64,000 nucleotides of DNA from Alkaliphilus peptidifermentans DSM 18978 (GTDB taxonomy: Bacteria > Bacillota > Clostridia > Peptostreptococcales > Natronincolaceae). The notes under the pieces were generated by a model that saw only the letters and a list, made by a program, of their open reading frames with translations, was not told the origin of the DNA and ran no database searches. Position 1 is the first letter of the stretch. Each line of letters opens with the position of its first letter. The position numbers were made by a program, and so were the translations under genes. Positions 53,932-64,000 of the stretch are shown here, in pieces. The stretch covers positions 1-64,000 of the forward strand of contig NZ_FMUS01000004.1 of assembly GCF_900101495.1 (NCBI RefSeq). Reading direction: 5' to 3'.

Positions 53932-54873
53932 TCATTTTAACATAGTTTGCTTTCCTTGTAAATATTTTTTTGCATTTTCAACGTCTAGCATCATTTGCTC
54001 TACTAAATCATCGACATTTTCAAATTTAACATTATCTCTTATTCTCATAACAAACTTTATTTCAATGAACTGATCATATAATGATCCTTTATAATCAATT
54101 ATAAAGGTTTCTACAGTTGTATTTTTTCCATTAAAGGTTGGGTTTGTACCCACACAGGTGGCACCCATATAGGTTTTACCACCAACAATCACAAAGGTTG
54201 CATATACACCTTCCTTTGGAATAAGGTGAAAGGGTTCTATTAAGCTGTTGGCAGTTGGATATCCTAAGAATTTCCCCCTACCCATACCGTGAACTACCCT
54301 ACTATACAAAGAGTAGTATCGACCAAGAAATTCATTTGCTAAGTCTATTTTACCATCCCATATATATTTACGTATACTTGAGCTACTTACCTTTTCATTA
54401 TATAAAACAACAGGGTCGATTTCAAAGACTTCTATTTCATATTTCTTTCCTAAGTCTTTTAAAAGTTTTACATCGCCCTGTGCCTTGTAGCCAAATCTAT
54501 AGTCAAATCCAACAATTGCGACTTTACAGTTTAGTTTGTTAACTAATATTTCCTTTATAAAGTCCTCTGGAGAAAGACTCATAATCTCTTCATTAAATTC
54601 GTCTAATATTAAGGTTTCTACATTAAACTCTTCTAATATCTTGGTTTTCACTTCAATAGAGGTAATTAGAGGTGGTCCTTCACCCTTTGAAACATACGCT
54701 AGAGGGTGATTTCTAAAGGTATAAACACTTGATTCAAGCTTACCTTCCCTCGATTTATCAACTAGTGTACTTATAAGCTGTTGATGGCCAATATGTACCC
54801 CGTCGAAATTTCCTAAAGCTACTCCTCTTTTTTTGTTTCTATTAATCTCTTTTAATCCTACTATTACATTCAT
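53932..54873 (-). CDS. ribF: Bifunctional riboflavin kinase/FAD synthetase
   Basis: The 313-residue enzyme makes FMN and FAD. The N-terminal nucleotidyltransferase has VALGNFDGVHIGHQQL and the VGFDYRFGYKAQGD, SSSIRKYI motifs. The C-terminal flavokinase has GRGKFLGYPTANS, GVYATFVIVGGKTYMGATCVG, NPTF and VETFIID. AAAGGGG is seven bases before the ATG. It lies 12 bases after truB. Confidence 0.95.
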   Translation of the reverse strand: MNVIVGLKEINRNKKRGVALGNFDGVHIGHQQLISTLVDKSREGKLESSVYTFRNHPLAYVSKGEGPPLITSIEVKTKILEEFNVETLILDEFNEEIMSLSPEDFIKEILVNKLNCKVAIVGFDYRFGYKAQGDVKLLKDLGKKYEIEVFEIDPVVLYNEKVSSSSIRKYIWDGKIDLANEFLGRYYSLYSRVVHGMGRGKFLGYPTANSLIEPFHLIPKEGVYATFVIVGGKTYMGATCVGTNPTFNGKNTTVETFIIDYKGSLYDQFIEIKFVMRIRDNVKFENVDDLVEQMMLDVENAKKYLQGKQTMLK

Positions 54874-54885
54874 AATGACGCCCCT

Positions 54886-55773
54886 TTAAACGAAAAGCCT
54901 ATTAAATCGAATATACTTAACATCACTTGTTTCTTCTACTGTTGCTAATCCAATAAAACTATCCTTTAAATAAACCCTTACCATTTCTTTACCAATTATA
55001 TTATCAGTTGTTGAAATACCATGCCAGTCGATTTTGTTTCCATTTAGTGCAGCCTTTTCCATTTCGTCTTTAATGGTCACCTTTGGCATATTACTAAGTG
55101 GAAAATCTACAGGAAATAATACTTCATTTATATTATCTATATCAGCAAGCTCTTCTAATGATATGGTGGAGGATAAATGAAAGGGACCTGTGGCTGTTCT
55201 CAGAAGAAAAGACATCATACCCCCACAACCTAACGCATCACCAATATCATGACATAAAGTACGTATATATGTACCTTTAGAACAGATAACATCAAGTATT
55301 AATTTTTTTCCATCCATATGTAAAATATCAATATCTTCTATTTTTACTAGCCTTGGTTTTCTTTCAACTTCTATGCCTGCTCTTGCAAGCTCATAAAGTT
55401 TTTTGCCCTGTTGCCTTACAGCAGAGTACATGGGAGGAATTTGATGATATTCACCAATAAAGGATTTAACAGTATCAATGATATCATTTGAAGTGCTATT
55501 CACTTCCTTTTCTTCCATAATCTTTCCATAGCCATCTTGAGTGTCAGTTTTTATTCCAAGTGTTAGCTCTGCCCTATATTTTTTCTTACTATCTAACAAA
55601 AACTGTGAAATTTTTGTTGCTTGTCCAATACATATTGGCAGTACACCAGCAGCGTTGGGGTCTAAAGTTCCGGTGTGTCCAACCTTTTTTATTTTTGTTA
55701 TTCTTCTTACCTGTGAAACCATATCATGGGATGTCATACCAGGTGGTTTTAACAAGTTCAAAATTCCATTCAA
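54886..55773 (-). CDS. truB: tRNA pseudouridine-55 synthase
   Basis: The 295-residue enzyme contains the catalytic aspartate block HTGTLDPNAAGVLPICIGQATK, the KKYRAELTLGIKTDTQDGYG segment and CSKGTYIRTLCHDIGDALGC. It modifies U55 in the T-loop of tRNAs. The start is TTG behind GGTGATGAC, a weak ribosome site, so translation may be coupled to nrnA, which ends 12 bases before. Confidence 0.95.
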   Translation of the reverse strand: MNGILNLLKPPGMTSHDMVSQVRRITKIKKVGHTGTLDPNAAGVLPICIGQATKISQFLLDSKKKYRAELTLGIKTDTQDGYGKIMEEKEVNSTSNDIIDTVKSFIGEYHQIPPMYSAVRQQGKKLYELARAGIEVERKPRLVKIEDIDILHMDGKKLILDVICSKGTYIRTLCHDIGDALGCGGMMSFLLRTATGPFHLSSTISLEELADIDNINEVLFPVDFPLSNMPKVTIKDEMEKAALNGNKIDWHGISTTDNIIGKEMVRVYLKDSFIGLATVEETSDVKYIRFNRLFV

Positions 55774-55785
55774 GTCATCACCAGC

Positions 55786-56742
55786 CTATAAACTTTTTTT
55801 TATTTCATTTAGTATTGATTCTCTTACATTATCAATAGATCCTCTTATTACTGCCCCCGAAGCTTTTTTATGACCTCCACCGCCAAAAATATTAGCTAAT
55901 TTATTCACATCAAAGTCACCCTTCGCCCTAAGGCTAATCTTTATTAGATCTTCTTCTAGTTCTCTTAATGTAATAGCAACCTCTATTCCCTTAATATCTC
56001 TAGCGTAATTAATAATACTATCTGTTTCTGCAGCATCTATGCTGTACTTTTCTATTAAATCATCAGTTATATCAACAATTGCAACCTTATCATCTAGATA
56101 TAAAGCTAAATGACTTAGCACATGACCTAGAAATTTCATATTACTAATTGAATTATTTTGGTACAGGTTATAGGTAATATATTCAATATTAATACCTGCC
56201 TCCAATAGATGAGCAGTTACAATATGAGTACTTGGTGATGTATTATCATATTTAAAGCTACCAGTATCTGTATTAATACCAACGTACAAGCATGTGGCAA
56301 TTTCATTATCCACAGTAATGTTTAATTCCTTACTTAGGAAATCATAAACAAGTTCACATGTGGAGGATGCATGGGCATCTACAATATTATAATCACCAAA
56401 GCTATTATTGCTGATATGATGATCAATATTAAAAACTTTCTTACTTCTACTTAGAAGTGTCGTGCTATAGCCTAATCTATTGATATCTCCACAGTCCAAC
56501 ACAAATGTTAAGTCATATTCATCTAATGCTTCATTATCATACTTTTTAAGCAAATGGAGTCCCGGTAAAAATTCATATTTACCGGGCACTATATCATTGA
56601 CATAAATGGTCACATTAGTATGGATTTTTTTTAAAGCTAAACCAAGTCCTAATATTGAACCAAGACTGTCACCATCTGGATTGACATGTGAAATAATAGC
56701 TATATTTTTGCTTTTATTGATCATATCTAAAGGATTAGTCAT
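55786..56742 (-). CDS. nrnA: DHH-DHHA1 oligoribonuclease/PAP phosphatase
   Basis: The 318-residue phosphoesterase has [24 protein letters not shown], the DHH motif [16 protein letters not shown] and the DHHA1 signature [14 protein letters not shown]. NrnA degrades very short RNAs and 3'-phosphoadenosine 5'-phosphate. Its ATG overlaps the rbfA stop region, and its place between rbfA and truB is conserved in clostridia and other Firmicutes. Confidence 0.94.
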   Translation of the reverse strand: MTNPLDMINKSKNIAIISHVNPDGDSLGSILGLGLALKKIHTNVTIYVNDIVPGKYEFLPGLHLLKKYDNEALDEYDLTFVLDCGDINRLGYSTTLLSRSKKVFNIDHHISNNSFGDYNIVDAHASSTCELVYDFLSKELNITVDNEIATCLYVGINTDTGSFKYDNTSPSTHIVTAHLLEAGINIEYITYNLYQNNSISNMKFLGHVLSHLALYLDDKVAIVDITDDLIEKYSIDAAETDSIINYARDIKGIEVAITLRELEEDLIKISLRAKGDFDVNKLANIFGGGGHKKASGAVIRGSIDNVRESILNEIKKSL

Positions 56743-57127
56743 TTTCCTCTTCCTTTATTTCAGCTTCTTTGTTAATTTTATCTTCTCTATTAATTCGAGA
56801 AATAACATTTTGAATCTCGAAGCCTTTTTCTATTGATTTATCAATTTTAAATAATATCTCAGGTGTATATCGTGCCTTTATCTTCTGCCCAACTTCTCTT
56901 CTAATAAAGCCACTGGATTTCTTTAAAGCTTCAAGGGTATCCTCCTGCTCTTCCTTACCACCAAAAATGCTTACGTACACAGAGGCATATCTTAAGTCTC
57001 TTGTTACCTCCACCTCAGTAATACTGGTCATTGGAGCGATTCTTGGGTCCCTAAGCTCATTTCTAATCATATAGCTTATATGTTTTTTTATTTCTTCTGC
57101 CAAACGACTTACTCTAGGATATGACAA
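56735..57127 (-). CDS. rbfA: Ribosome-binding factor A
   Basis: This KH-fold cold-shock factor binds 30S subunits during maturation: [46 protein letters not shown] and [22 protein letters not shown]. An ATG at 57136 lies directly on GGAAGG with no spacing. The TTG at 57127, nine bases after it, gives the usual family start ([11 protein letters not shown]) and is preferred. The acidic C-terminal tail is longer than usual (EEND end). Confidence 0.92.
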   Translation of the reverse strand: MSYPRVSRLAEEIKKHISYMIRNELRDPRIAPMTSITEVEVTRDLRYASVYVSIFGGKEEQEDTLEALKKSSGFIRREVGQKIKARYTPEILFKIDKSIEKGFEIQNVISRINREDKINKEAEIKEEEND

Positions 57128-57146
57128 AGTCCTCATCCTTCCTGTC

Positions 57147-59318
57147 TTATCTTTCTATTTCTTGCATTTTATAAGCTTCAATTATGTCTCCATCTTTAAC
57201 GTCATTGTAATGATCAATGCCAATTCCACATTCGTAGCCAGTGGCAACTTCTTTAACATCATCCTTAAATCTCCTTAGGGAGCTGATTGTACCCTCATGG
57301 TATACAATACCGTCTCGAACGAGTCTTATACTAGCATTTCTCAGAATCTTACCTTCTATAACGTAACAACCAGCAACAACACCTGCTCCAGGCACCTTAA
57401 AGGTTGCTCTAACCTGTGCTTTACCAAGTTCCACCTCTTTAAATTCTGGGTCTAGCATACCCTTCATTGCTGCTTCAATATCTTCAATGGCATTATAAAT
57501 TATTCTGTATGTTCGTAAATCTACAGCTTCTTTACTAGCTAAAGAGGTTGCACCTGAAGTTGGCCTAACATTGAAACCAATTATGATGGCATTTGAAGCT
57601 GAAGCCAGCATAACATCCGTTTCTGTAATTGCACCTACTCCACCATGAATAGGCTTAATTACAACCTTATCATTAGATAGTTTATTCAAGGATTGCTTTA
57701 CAGCCTCAACTGAACCCTGTACATCTGCCTTTACAATAATGTTAAGTTCTTTAATTGACCCCTCTTGCATTTGGCTATATAATGCATCAAGAGATATCTT
57801 TTGGCTTGCCTTTAGCTGGTCTTCCTTAATCTTGTTGATACGTCCTTCAGCAATATTACGAGCAATCTTATCATCAGCCACTGCAACCATTTGATCTCCA
57901 GCCTTAGGTACATCATTTAAGCCAGTAATTTCTACTGCAGTAGATGGATTTGCAGATTTAACTCTTTTACCTTTATCGTTAACCATTGCACGTATTCTAC
58001 CATAGGTATTACCTATTACAACGGAGTCACCAACATTTAATGTTCCATTTTGTACTAAAACAGTAGCAACAGAGCCTCTGCCTTTATCTAGCTGTGCTTC
58101 TATAACTACTCCAACCGCATTTCTATTAGGATTTGCTTTAAACTCTTCTACTTCAGCAACTAATAATATCATTTCCAATAATTCATCAATGTTAGTACCT
58201 TCAAGGGCAGAAACTGCTACTGAAATAATGTCTCCACCCCATTCTTCAATAAGAATGCCGTGGTCTGATAATTCCTGTTTAACACGGTCAGGATTTGATC
58301 CAGGCTTATCAATTTTATTGATTGCTACAATTATTGGTACATTAGCAGCCTTTGCATGATTTATTGCTTCTATGGTTTGTGGCATAACACCATCATCAGC
58401 AGCTACAACAAGAATTGCAATATCTGTAGCTTTAGCTCCCCTTGCCCTCATAGCTGTAAATGCTTCGTGCCCTGGAGTATCAAGGAAAACAATTTTCTTT
58501 CCATTAATCTTAACTTCAGATGCACCAATATGCTGTGTTATTCCACCGGCTTCCTTTGCAGTAACCTTTGTTTCTCTAATGGCATCTAGTAAAGATGTTT
58601 TACCATGATCAACATGGCCCATTACAGTAACAACTGGTGGCCTAGGCTTAAGGTCCTTAGGATCATCTTCTATAATAGCTATATCTTCTATATCTTCAAC
58701 AACTACTGCTTCTTTTCTTTTTACCTCAAATCCAAATCCTTCTGCTACTTTTTCAGCAGTTTCAAAATCTATTTCTTGATTCATGGCAGCCATTACTCCA
58801 ACCTGTATCAGCTTAGTAATAACTTCATTTATTGACTTTTTAACTAGCTCTGCAAAATCCTTTACTATTATCTTGTCATTAATCTCTATAGTCTTAACTT
58901 GAACATCACCATCTTCTTTTACAACTTCATTTTCTGTTGTATGTTGTTTTTGTTGCCTATGGTCATTCTTTCTAGGATTATTATTCTTACTGTTATTGCT
59001 ATTCTTACTGTTATTGTTATTGTTATTGTTATTGTTATTCTTATTATTATGCTTGCTTTGATTCATAGGCTTCTTATTAGGATTTTTCGGTTCTTCTTTT
59101 TTAACTTCATTAGCTTTCTCAGAAGAATCCTTTGTTTTGTTAGATTCGCTGTTTTTTACATTATCTGTAAATATTTCCTTAATTAATTTAGCTTCTTCGT
59201 CTTCTAATGTACTCATATGATTGTTTACCTCTACTGCCAGCTCTGCTAGCTTTTCTATTAATTCTTTACTACTTATACCTAGTTCCTTTGCCAATTGATA
59301 TACTCTTAACTTTGACAA
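57147..59318 (-). CDS. infB: Translation initiation factor IF-2
   Basis: The GTPase brings fMet-tRNA to the 30S subunit. It has the N-terminal IF2N domain ([20 protein letters not shown]), then a low-complexity linker (about 65-125) rich in Asn, Lys and Ser. The G domain has [24 protein letters not shown] and NKIDKP, and the C-terminal C1/C2 domains run to YKMQEIER. The frame is open to a GTG at 59327; TAGGGGGT seven bases before the TTG at 59318 and the family start favour the TTG. The Asn linker is encoded by a hexanucleotide tandem repeat. Confidence 0.96.
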   Translation of the reverse strand: MSKLRVYQLAKELGISSKELIEKLAELAVEVNNHMSTLEDEEAKLIKEIFTDNVKNSESNKTKDSSEKANEVKKEEPKNPNKKPMNQSKHNNKNNNNNNNNNNSKNSNNSKNNNPRKNDHRQQKQHTTENEVVKEDGDVQVKTIEINDKIIVKDFAELVKKSINEVITKLIQVGVMAAMNQEIDFETAEKVAEGFGFEVKRKEAVVVEDIEDIAIIEDDPKDLKPRPPVVTVMGHVDHGKTSLLDAIRETKVTAKEAGGITQHIGASEVKINGKKIVFLDTPGHEAFTAMRARGAKATDIAILVVAADDGVMPQTIEAINHAKAANVPIIVAINKIDKPGSNPDRVKQELSDHGILIEEWGGDIISVAVSALEGTNIDELLEMILLVAEVEEFKANPNRNAVGVVIEAQLDKGRGSVATVLVQNGTLNVGDSVVIGNTYGRIRAMVNDKGKRVKSANPSTAVEITGLNDVPKAGDQMVAVADDKIARNIAEGRINKIKEDQLKASQKISLDALYSQMQEGSIKELNIIVKADVQGSVEAVKQSLNKLSNDKVVIKPIHGGVGAITETDVMLASASNAIIIGFNVRPTSGATSLASKEAVDLRTYRIIYNAIEDIEAAMKGMLDPEFKEVELGKAQVRATFKVPGAGVVAGCYVIEGKILRNASIRLVRDGIVYHEGTISSLRRFKDDVKEVATGYECGIGIDHYNDVKDGDIIEAYKMQEIER
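59010..59039 (-). repeat. Hexanucleotide tandem repeat inside infB
   Basis: Five exact copies of GTTATT (plus strand; AATAAC on the coding strand) encode Asn-Asn pairs in the IF-2 linker, and degenerate copies flank them. Changes in copy number would keep the frame. Confidence 0.9.
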
Positions 59319-59323
59319 GCTAA

Positions 59324-59641
59324 TCACCCCCTATAGCCTTCCTGATCGATAACTTGTATTAGCTTTGCAGCAAAGCCTTTATCTAGAACTGCCACAACTG
59401 CTCTTGGAAGCTTTCCGATGGCTTTTCCAAGCTCTTCTTTACTTCCTATTATCCTTAAAGGAATGTTTCGAAAAGTTGTTTTATCCCCAAACAATTTTTT
59501 AGTGTTTTGGGAGGCATCTACTGCCAAAATTACCAGATAGGCTGACTTCTTTTTGACCTGACTCATACTTCCAACCTCACCTGATGAAATGGCTCCTGCT
59601 TTCATTGCAAATCCTAATATACTTTTAATCTTATCATTCAC
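59324..59641 (-). CDS. ylxQ: YlxQ, L7Ae-family RNA-binding protein
   Basis: The 105-residue L7Ae/L30e-fold protein ([64 protein letters not shown]) probably binds kink-turn RNA. Its function in the nusA operon is unproven. It overlaps the ylxR end by eight bases, and its stop overlaps the infB ribosome site. Confidence 0.92.
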   Translation of the reverse strand: MNDKIKSILGFAMKAGAISSGEVGSMSQVKKKSAYLVILAVDASQNTKKLFGDKTTFRNIPLRIIGSKEELGKAIGKLPRAVVAVLDKGFAAKLIQVIDQEGYRG

Positions 59642-59903
59642 CTTTATCGATCTCCAATATTAATTTTTCATAAACCTCATCTGTAATGCTACACTCAAAT
59701 GCTCTATTTAAAGCTTTGGCTTTTTTCGCCTTTTCGAAACATTCTTTTTTTAAACAGATGTAAGCACCTCTTCCATGGGCCTTACCAGTAAGGTCAACTT
59801 TTATTTCTCCCTCTTTATCCTTGACCACACGGATTAATTCTTTTTTGGGCTTCATTTCTGAGCATCCTACACATTTTCTCAAAGGGATTTTCCTAGTTTT
59901 CAT
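59634..59903 (-). CDS. ylxR: YlxR (RnpM) RNA-binding protein
   Basis: The 89-residue protein carries the DUF448 signature RKIPLRKCVGCSEMKPKKEL, then GRGAYICLKKECFEKAKK. Members bind RNA, and in Bacillus one was reported to modulate RNase P. It lies directly between nusA and ylxQ, as in other Firmicutes. GGGGTG precedes its ATG by five bases. Confidence 0.92.
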   Translation of the reverse strand: MKTRKIPLRKCVGCSEMKPKKELIRVVKDKEGEIKVDLTGKAHGRGAYICLKKECFEKAKKAKALNRAFECSITDEVYEKLILEIDKGE

Positions 59904-59913
59904 ATGATCACCC

Positions 59914-60954
59914 CTATTCTTCTTTTACCTGACTTTCACTTTTTATATCAATTTTCCAGCCAGTTAGCTTGGCTGCAAGTCTTGCATTTTGCCCTTCTTT
60001 ACCAATTGCCAATGATAGTTGATAGTCAGGTACAACTACTTTGGCGGTTTTTTCATCTGGATTAACTACTGCAGAAAGAACCTTTGAAGGGCTTAAGGAG
60101 CTAGCTATAAACTCGCTTGGGTCTTTGCTATATTTTATAATGTCAATCTTTTCACCTTTTAATTCATCTACAATACTTTGTACCCTTGTACCCTTTGGTC
60201 CAACACACGCTCCAACAGGATCAACATTAGGATCCTTAGACTCAACAGCAATTTTTGTTCTTGAGCCTGCTTCTCTAGAGATGCTTTTAATTTCAACAAC
60301 TCCTTCATGTATTTCTGGCACTTCCAATTCAAATAATCTTTTTATAAGTCCTGGATGAGTTCTAGAAACAACAATCTGTGGTCCCTTAGTAGTTTTTTTA
60401 ACTTCAACAATATAGGTTTTAATTCTATCTCCATGATTGTAATCTTCATTGGGCATTTGTTCAGTTGGCCCTAATATTGCTTCGGTTTTGCCTAGGTTTA
60501 TGTAAACCATTCCCTTTGCAACTCTAGCTACACTGCCTGTTATGATATCAGACTCACGGTTTATGAACTCTTCAAACACTACACCCCGTTCAGCCTCTCT
60601 AATTCTTTGAACAACAACCTGCTTTGCTGTTTGAGCAGCAATTCTACCAAAATTTCTTGGTGTAACCTCTCTCTCAATAACATCTCCAGCATCATAATTG
60701 GAATCAATTGCTTTTGCATCTTCTATTGAAATTTCCAATAAATCGTCTTCAACTTCTTCGACAACCTGTTTTTGTGAGTAGACCCTTACATCGCCAGTAT
60801 CCCTTTCGATTTCTACCCGAACATTTTGTGAGGTGCCAAAATTTCTTTTGTAGCTGGAAATTAGTGCAGCTTCTATAGCATCTATTAATATTTCCTTAGA
60901 GATACCTTTATCTTTTTGAATCTGCTGCAGCGCCTCAATAAACTCCATATTCAT
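59914..60954 (-). CDS. nusA: Transcription termination/antitermination factor NusA
   Basis: The 346-residue protein has an N-terminal RNA polymerase-binding domain (MNMEFIEALQQIQKDKGISK), an S1 domain (FINRESDIITGSVARVAKGM), and KH1/KH2 domains (VDPVGACVGPKGTRVQSIV; LSLAIGKEGQNARLAAKLTG). The C-terminal acidic repeats of the Escherichia protein are absent, as in other Firmicutes. GGGAGG nine bases before the ATG. It follows rimP by 15 bases. Confidence 0.96.
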   Translation of the reverse strand: MNMEFIEALQQIQKDKGISKEILIDAIEAALISSYKRNFGTSQNVRVEIERDTGDVRVYSQKQVVEEVEDDLLEISIEDAKAIDSNYDAGDVIEREVTPRNFGRIAAQTAKQVVVQRIREAERGVVFEEFINRESDIITGSVARVAKGMVYINLGKTEAILGPTEQMPNEDYNHGDRIKTYIVEVKKTTKGPQIVVSRTHPGLIKRLFELEVPEIHEGVVEIKSISREAGSRTKIAVESKDPNVDPVGACVGPKGTRVQSIVDELKGEKIDIIKYSKDPSEFIASSLSPSKVLSAVVNPDEKTAKVVVPDYQLSLAIGKEGQNARLAAKLTGWKIDIKSESQVKEE

Positions 60955-60969
60955 TTTTTTTATCCTCCC

Positions 60970-61434
60970 TTAAAATTTAATAGATAATCTTACAATAGCT
61001 GCTTTTTCTTTGGGTATCTCTACCATGCCCACATTTTCTACACTAAGCTTGATAATGTCCTTCTCTAGGCCAAGTAATTCTCCTTCAAAACTTTTTTGAC
61101 CATTCAAAGGTTCATAAAGCTTAACCTCAACTAATTCACCCTTAAATTTTTCAAAGTCACTATCTTTTTTTAAAGGTCTATCAATTCCAGGGGATGATAC
61201 CTCAAGGTAATAGTTTTCTGGAATGGGATCCAGCGCATCTAATTTTTCGCTAAGCTCTTCACTTACTTTTTGACAGTCATCAAGAGTAATCCCACCCGGT
61301 TTGTCTATATATACCCTTAAAAAACGATGGGGTCCTTCTTTTTTAAATTCGATATCTACTAGTTCATAAGCTTCCTTTTCAATAATGGGTGAAATTAATT
61401 CCTCTGTTATTTTTTCTACCTTATTTTGACCCAT
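60970..61434 (-). CDS. rimP: Ribosome maturation factor RimP
   Basis: The 154-residue protein (VEKITEELISPIIEKEAYEL, VYIDKPGGITLDDCQKVSEE, YYLEVSSPGIDRPLKKDSDF) helps assemble the 30S subunit. GGGAGGG six bases before the ATG at 61434 selects this start over one at 61449. It is first in the rimP-nusA-ylxR-ylxQ-infB-rbfA unit. The spacer upstream (61450-61587) is AT-rich with a TATAAT at -10-like position but no clear -35. Confidence 0.94.
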   Translation of the reverse strand: MGQNKVEKITEELISPIIEKEAYELVDIEFKKEGPHRFLRVYIDKPGGITLDDCQKVSEELSEKLDALDPIPENYYLEVSSPGIDRPLKKDSDFEKFKGELVEVKLYEPLNGQKSFEGELLGLEKDIIKLSVENVGMVEIPKEKAAIVRLSIKF

Positions 61435-61587
61435 TTTAAACCCTCCCATATTAAGTTTTTAAATTATATCTCTTATTTTCAGTCAATAAAGCGGTAATTA
61501 TTCCATATTGACCTAATAACTTGAAAATGTACTACATATTTTATATTAATGTAAAAGTTTGTGTTTATAATATTCGTACATATTAAC

Positions 61588-61612
61588 AAAGAGTGGGGAT
61601 TTCCCACTCTCG
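61588..61612 (-). terminator. Intrinsic terminator of polC
   Basis: AGAGTGGG pairs with CCCACTCT across a short loop, followed on the minus strand by TTGTTAATAT. It separates polC from the rimP-nusA unit. Confidence 0.75.
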
Positions 61613-61667
61613 CATAGTAATTTATGTGATTAATTTTAGTATAACACAACAAAAATCACCATGCAAG

Positions 61668-64000
61668 TTAAAAGAGGCTTAGTTGATTGGTTTTAGGCAT
61701 GTCACCGATACAACCATGATTAACTAATGTTTCAATTGCCGTCTTTGTTATTTTAGTTCTTCCTCTTAAGTCCTCTAATGAAATAAACTCACCATTTTTT
61801 CTTGCTTCAACAATATTTTTTGCTGCATTTTGCCCTACTCCTTGCAATGCCATTAGTGGTGGTAGAAGCTTTCCTTGATCAATTTTAAAGCGTTCTGCTT
61901 CTGATTTATAGATATCAACAGGTAATAATATTATATTCCTTAGATACATCTCTAAAGCAACCTCTAATACTGTTAGTAGATTCTTTTCCTTTGCAGTGGT
62001 ATCATTTCCCATGGCTTCGAATTCTTTAATCCTTCTTAATATAGCATCTTTACCCTTTACAATTAAATCAGCATCAAAGTCATCTGCCTTTGTAGTAAAG
62101 TAGGTGGCATAAAAAGCTTCTGGGTAATGAACTTTAAAATATGCTATTCTAAACGACATCATAACGTATGCCGCTGCATGGGCTTTTGGGAACATATACT
62201 TAATTTTATTACAGGAGTCTATGTACCATTGGGGAACATTATGCTCCTTCATTAACTCCACGTGTTCATCAGTAAGACCTTTACCCTTCCGTACATTTTC
62301 CATAATTTTAAATGCAGTTTTTTTAGGAAGGCCCATTAATATAAGGTAATTCATAATATCATCTCTTGTAGATATTACATCCTTTAATTCTGCAGCTTTA
62401 TTTCTTACTAATTCCTGAGCATTATTCAACCAGACATCTGTGCCGTGGGATAATCCACTTATTCTTACCAATTCAGCAAAGGTTGTGGGCTTTGTATCAA
62501 CCAGCATTTGACGTACGAATTTGGTACCAAACTCTGGTATTCCTAAGGTTCCTACATCGCATCCTAATTCTTCACTGCTTATTCCCAATGCCTCTGTGCC
62601 AGTAAATATACTTACTGTCTTTTTATCATCTAAGGGAATCAATTGTGCATTTACATTGGTGATATCCTCCAGCATTTTAATGATGGTTGGAACATCGTGA
62701 CCTAATATATCTAGCTTTAAAAGTCGACCACTGATTGAATGATAGTCAAAGTGTGTGGTTATTACACCAGAACTAGAGTCATTGGCTGGATATTGTATAG
62801 GACAGAATTCATGTATGTCTCTATCCTGTGGTACTATCATAACTCCACCTGGATGCTGACCAGAAGTTCTTTTTACACCCGTACATCCCATAGTTAAGCG
62901 ATTAACTTCTGCTTGAGAGTATTGTAGATTCTTCTCTTCAAGATACTTTTTTACAAAGCCATAGGCGGTTTTATCGGCAATTGTACCTATTGTACCAGCT
63001 CTATATACTTTACCTTTTCCAAATAACTCCTCTGTATATTTATGAGCCTCACTCTGATATTCTCCGGCAAAATTTAAGTCTATATCAGGCTCTTTATCTC
63101 CTTCAAAGCCTAGAAAAACCTCAAAGGGTATATCATGGCCTTCCTTTATCAGGTTACTGCCACAGGATGGACATTCCTTATCAGGTAAATCTGCCCCTGC
63201 TCCATACGAACCATCCAAAATGAATTCTGAGTATTTACAGTCTCCGCATATATAATGGGGTGGTAATGGATTTACCTCTGTAATATCACTCATGGTGGCA
63301 GCCAAGGATGAGCCTACAGAACCCCTCGAGCCAACAAGATAGCCATCTGACATAGATTTAGTAACAAGCTTTTGAGCAATTATATACATAACAGCATAGC
63401 CGTTACTTATGATGGAGTTTAACTCACGATCAAGTCTAGACTGAACTACTTCTGGTAATGGATTACCATAAATTCCCTCAGCCTTTTCATAGCAGGTTCT
63501 TCGTAATTCAACATCCGATCCCTCTATAACGGGTGGAAAGGTTCCACTAGGAATTGGTATAAGCTTTTCAATTTCATCAGCTATTCTGCTTGGATTATTG
63601 ATTACAACTTCCTCAGCTTTTTCCTTGCCTAGATAACTAAATTCCTTCAACATTTCGGTAGTTGTCTTTAAATATAGTGGTGCTTGATTATCAGCATCAC
63701 TATACCCCTGACCAGTCATAAGAATTTTTCTAAATATTTCATCTCTTTTCTCAAGAAAATGTACATCTCCAGTTGCGATAACAGGAATATCAAGTTTTTC
63801 ACCAATACTAACTATTTTTCTATTTATATTTCTAATATCTTCTTCATTGCTTAAAATTCCCTTATCAACTAAAAATAAATTATTATCAATAGGTTGAATT
63901 TCTAAATAATCATAATACTTAGCAATGACTTCAATTTCTTCAGATGAAGGATTTGATAATATAGCTTGATAAAGTTCGCCTGCCTCGCAGGCACTTCCGA
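61668..64000 (-). CDS. polC: DNA polymerase III alpha subunit PolC, C-terminal part
   Basis: About 777 codons of the Firmicute replicative polymerase are visible; the 5' end lies beyond the right edge of the window. The frame continues without a break past the internal Met at 63719 to the edge, with [13 protein letters not shown] and [20 protein letters not shown] of the PHP-like region. Then follow a zinc finger ([15 protein letters not shown]), the catalytic palm [28 protein letters not shown], and the C-terminal HhH region ([18 protein letters not shown]) ending [12 protein letters not shown] with a clamp-binding peptide QLSLF. Full length is normally about 1430 residues. Confidence 0.96.
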   Translation of the reverse strand, partial: GSACEAGELYQAILSNPSSEEIEVIAKYYDYLEIQPIDNNLFLVDKGILSNEEDIRNINRKIVSIGEKLDIPVIATGDVHFLEKRDEIFRKILMTGQGYSDADNQAPLYLKTTTEMLKEFSYLGKEKAEEVVINNPSRIADEIEKLIPIPSGTFPPVIEGSDVELRRTCYEKAEGIYGNPLPEVVQSRLDRELNSIISNGYAVMYIIAQKLVTKSMSDGYLVGSRGSVGSSLAATMSDITEVNPLPPHYICGDCKYSEFILDGSYGAGADLPDKECPSCGSNLIKEGHDIPFEVFLGFEGDKEPDIDLNFAGEYQSEAHKYTEELFGKGKVYRAGTIGTIADKTAYGFVKKYLEEKNLQYSQAEVNRLTMGCTGVKRTSGQHPGGVMIVPQDRDIHEFCPIQYPANDSSSGVITTHFDYHSISGRLLKLDILGHDVPTIIKMLEDITNVNAQLIPLDDKKTVSIFTGTEALGISSEELGCDVGTLGIPEFGTKFVRQMLVDTKPTTFAELVRISGLSHGTDVWLNNAQELVRNKAAELKDVISTRDDIMNYLILMGLPKKTAFKIMENVRKGKGLTDEHVELMKEHNVPQWYIDSCNKIKYMFPKAHAAAYVMMSFRIAYFKVHYPEAFYATYFTTKADDFDADLIVKGKDAILRRIKEFEAMGNDTTAKEKNLLTVLEVALEMYLRNIILLPVDIYKSEAERFKIDQGKLLPPLMALQGVGQNAAKNIVEARKNGEFISLEDLRGRTKITKTAIETLVNHGCIGDMPKTNQLSLF

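Noticed and set aside
58356-58608. Plus-strand ORFs opposite infB
   Set aside because: They are shadows of the IF-2 G-domain codons on the other strand and lack ribosome sites.
63719-63719. Met at 63719 as the start of a short PolC-like gene
   Set aside because: The reading frame continues upstream with conserved PolC sequence to the window edge, so this Met is internal.
1-64000. CRISPR arrays, tRNA or rRNA genes, prophage or IS transposases
   Set aside because: No regular spaced repeats, no tRNA or rRNA sequence and no transposase or phage proteins were seen apart from the intron at the left edge.

Overview
The window is AT-rich chromosomal DNA of a spore-forming anaerobic clostridium, most like the Alkaliphilus/Natronincola group. 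The evidence is SpoVS, YmxH, TepA, a SpoIIIE-type translocase and PolC; strong AGGAGG ribosome sites; a tungsten-type aldehyde:ferredoxin oxidoreductase; multi-cluster ferredoxins; and a tRNA 2-selenouridine synthase. Nearly all genes lie on the minus strand. Exceptions are a chemoreceptor and the leader-aroF unit.

Layout: (1) 1-316 is the 5' end (domain I) of a group IIC intron inserted directly behind an intrinsic terminator. (2) 459-9000 holds mixed accessory genes: DUF975, a chemoreceptor with a C-terminal sensor, a metallo-beta-lactamase-fold hydrolase with an ATA start, a GrpB-family protein, an SH3-type lipoprotein, a SnoaL-like protein, a signal peptidase and a HAD phosphatase. (3) 9194-11726 has glnS and a GNAT acetyltransferase. 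(4) 11821-23023 is an amino/imino-acid oxidation island. It has a CBS-PAS-sigma54 activator, a -24/-12 promoter, a zinc-ribbon protein, an NSS sodium symporter with its tiny MetS-like subunit, five redox subunits resembling sarcosine/proline/hydroxyproline dehydrogenases, then a four-cluster ferredoxin, an aldehyde:ferredoxin oxidoreductase and two MoaD/ThiS-like carriers. (5) 23120-28578 has asnS, purB, aspB, a PHP phosphoesterase and spoVS.

(6) 28704-37481 is a nearly complete aromatic amino acid pathway: tyrA-aroA-pheA-aroC-aroB-aroE and a chorismate mutase-shikimate kinase fusion on the minus strand, and divergent aroF (DAHP synthase) on the plus strand. Between them is the most striking signal of the window: a perfect sigma-A promoter, a 55-residue leader peptide containing 19 Tyr/Phe/Trp residues, and an intrinsic terminator just before aroF. 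This is a classical ribosome-mediated attenuator in a Firmicute. (7) 37592-63999 is the conserved Firmicute housekeeping block read leftward: polC, rimP-nusA-ylxR-ylxQ-infB-rbfA-nrnA-truB-ribF, rpsO, pnp, ylxY, mlpA, ymxH, tepA, ftsK, mnmH, rimO, pgsA, cinA, recA (with a LexA box on its promoter) and rny (with an apparent ATT start).

How they work together: the island probably imports an amino or imino acid with sodium, oxidises it through an FAD/Fe-S relay, and may pass a resulting aldehyde to the tungsten enzyme to make reduced ferredoxin. The substrate cannot be read from the sequence. All family calls come from reading the protein sequences; no database search was run.
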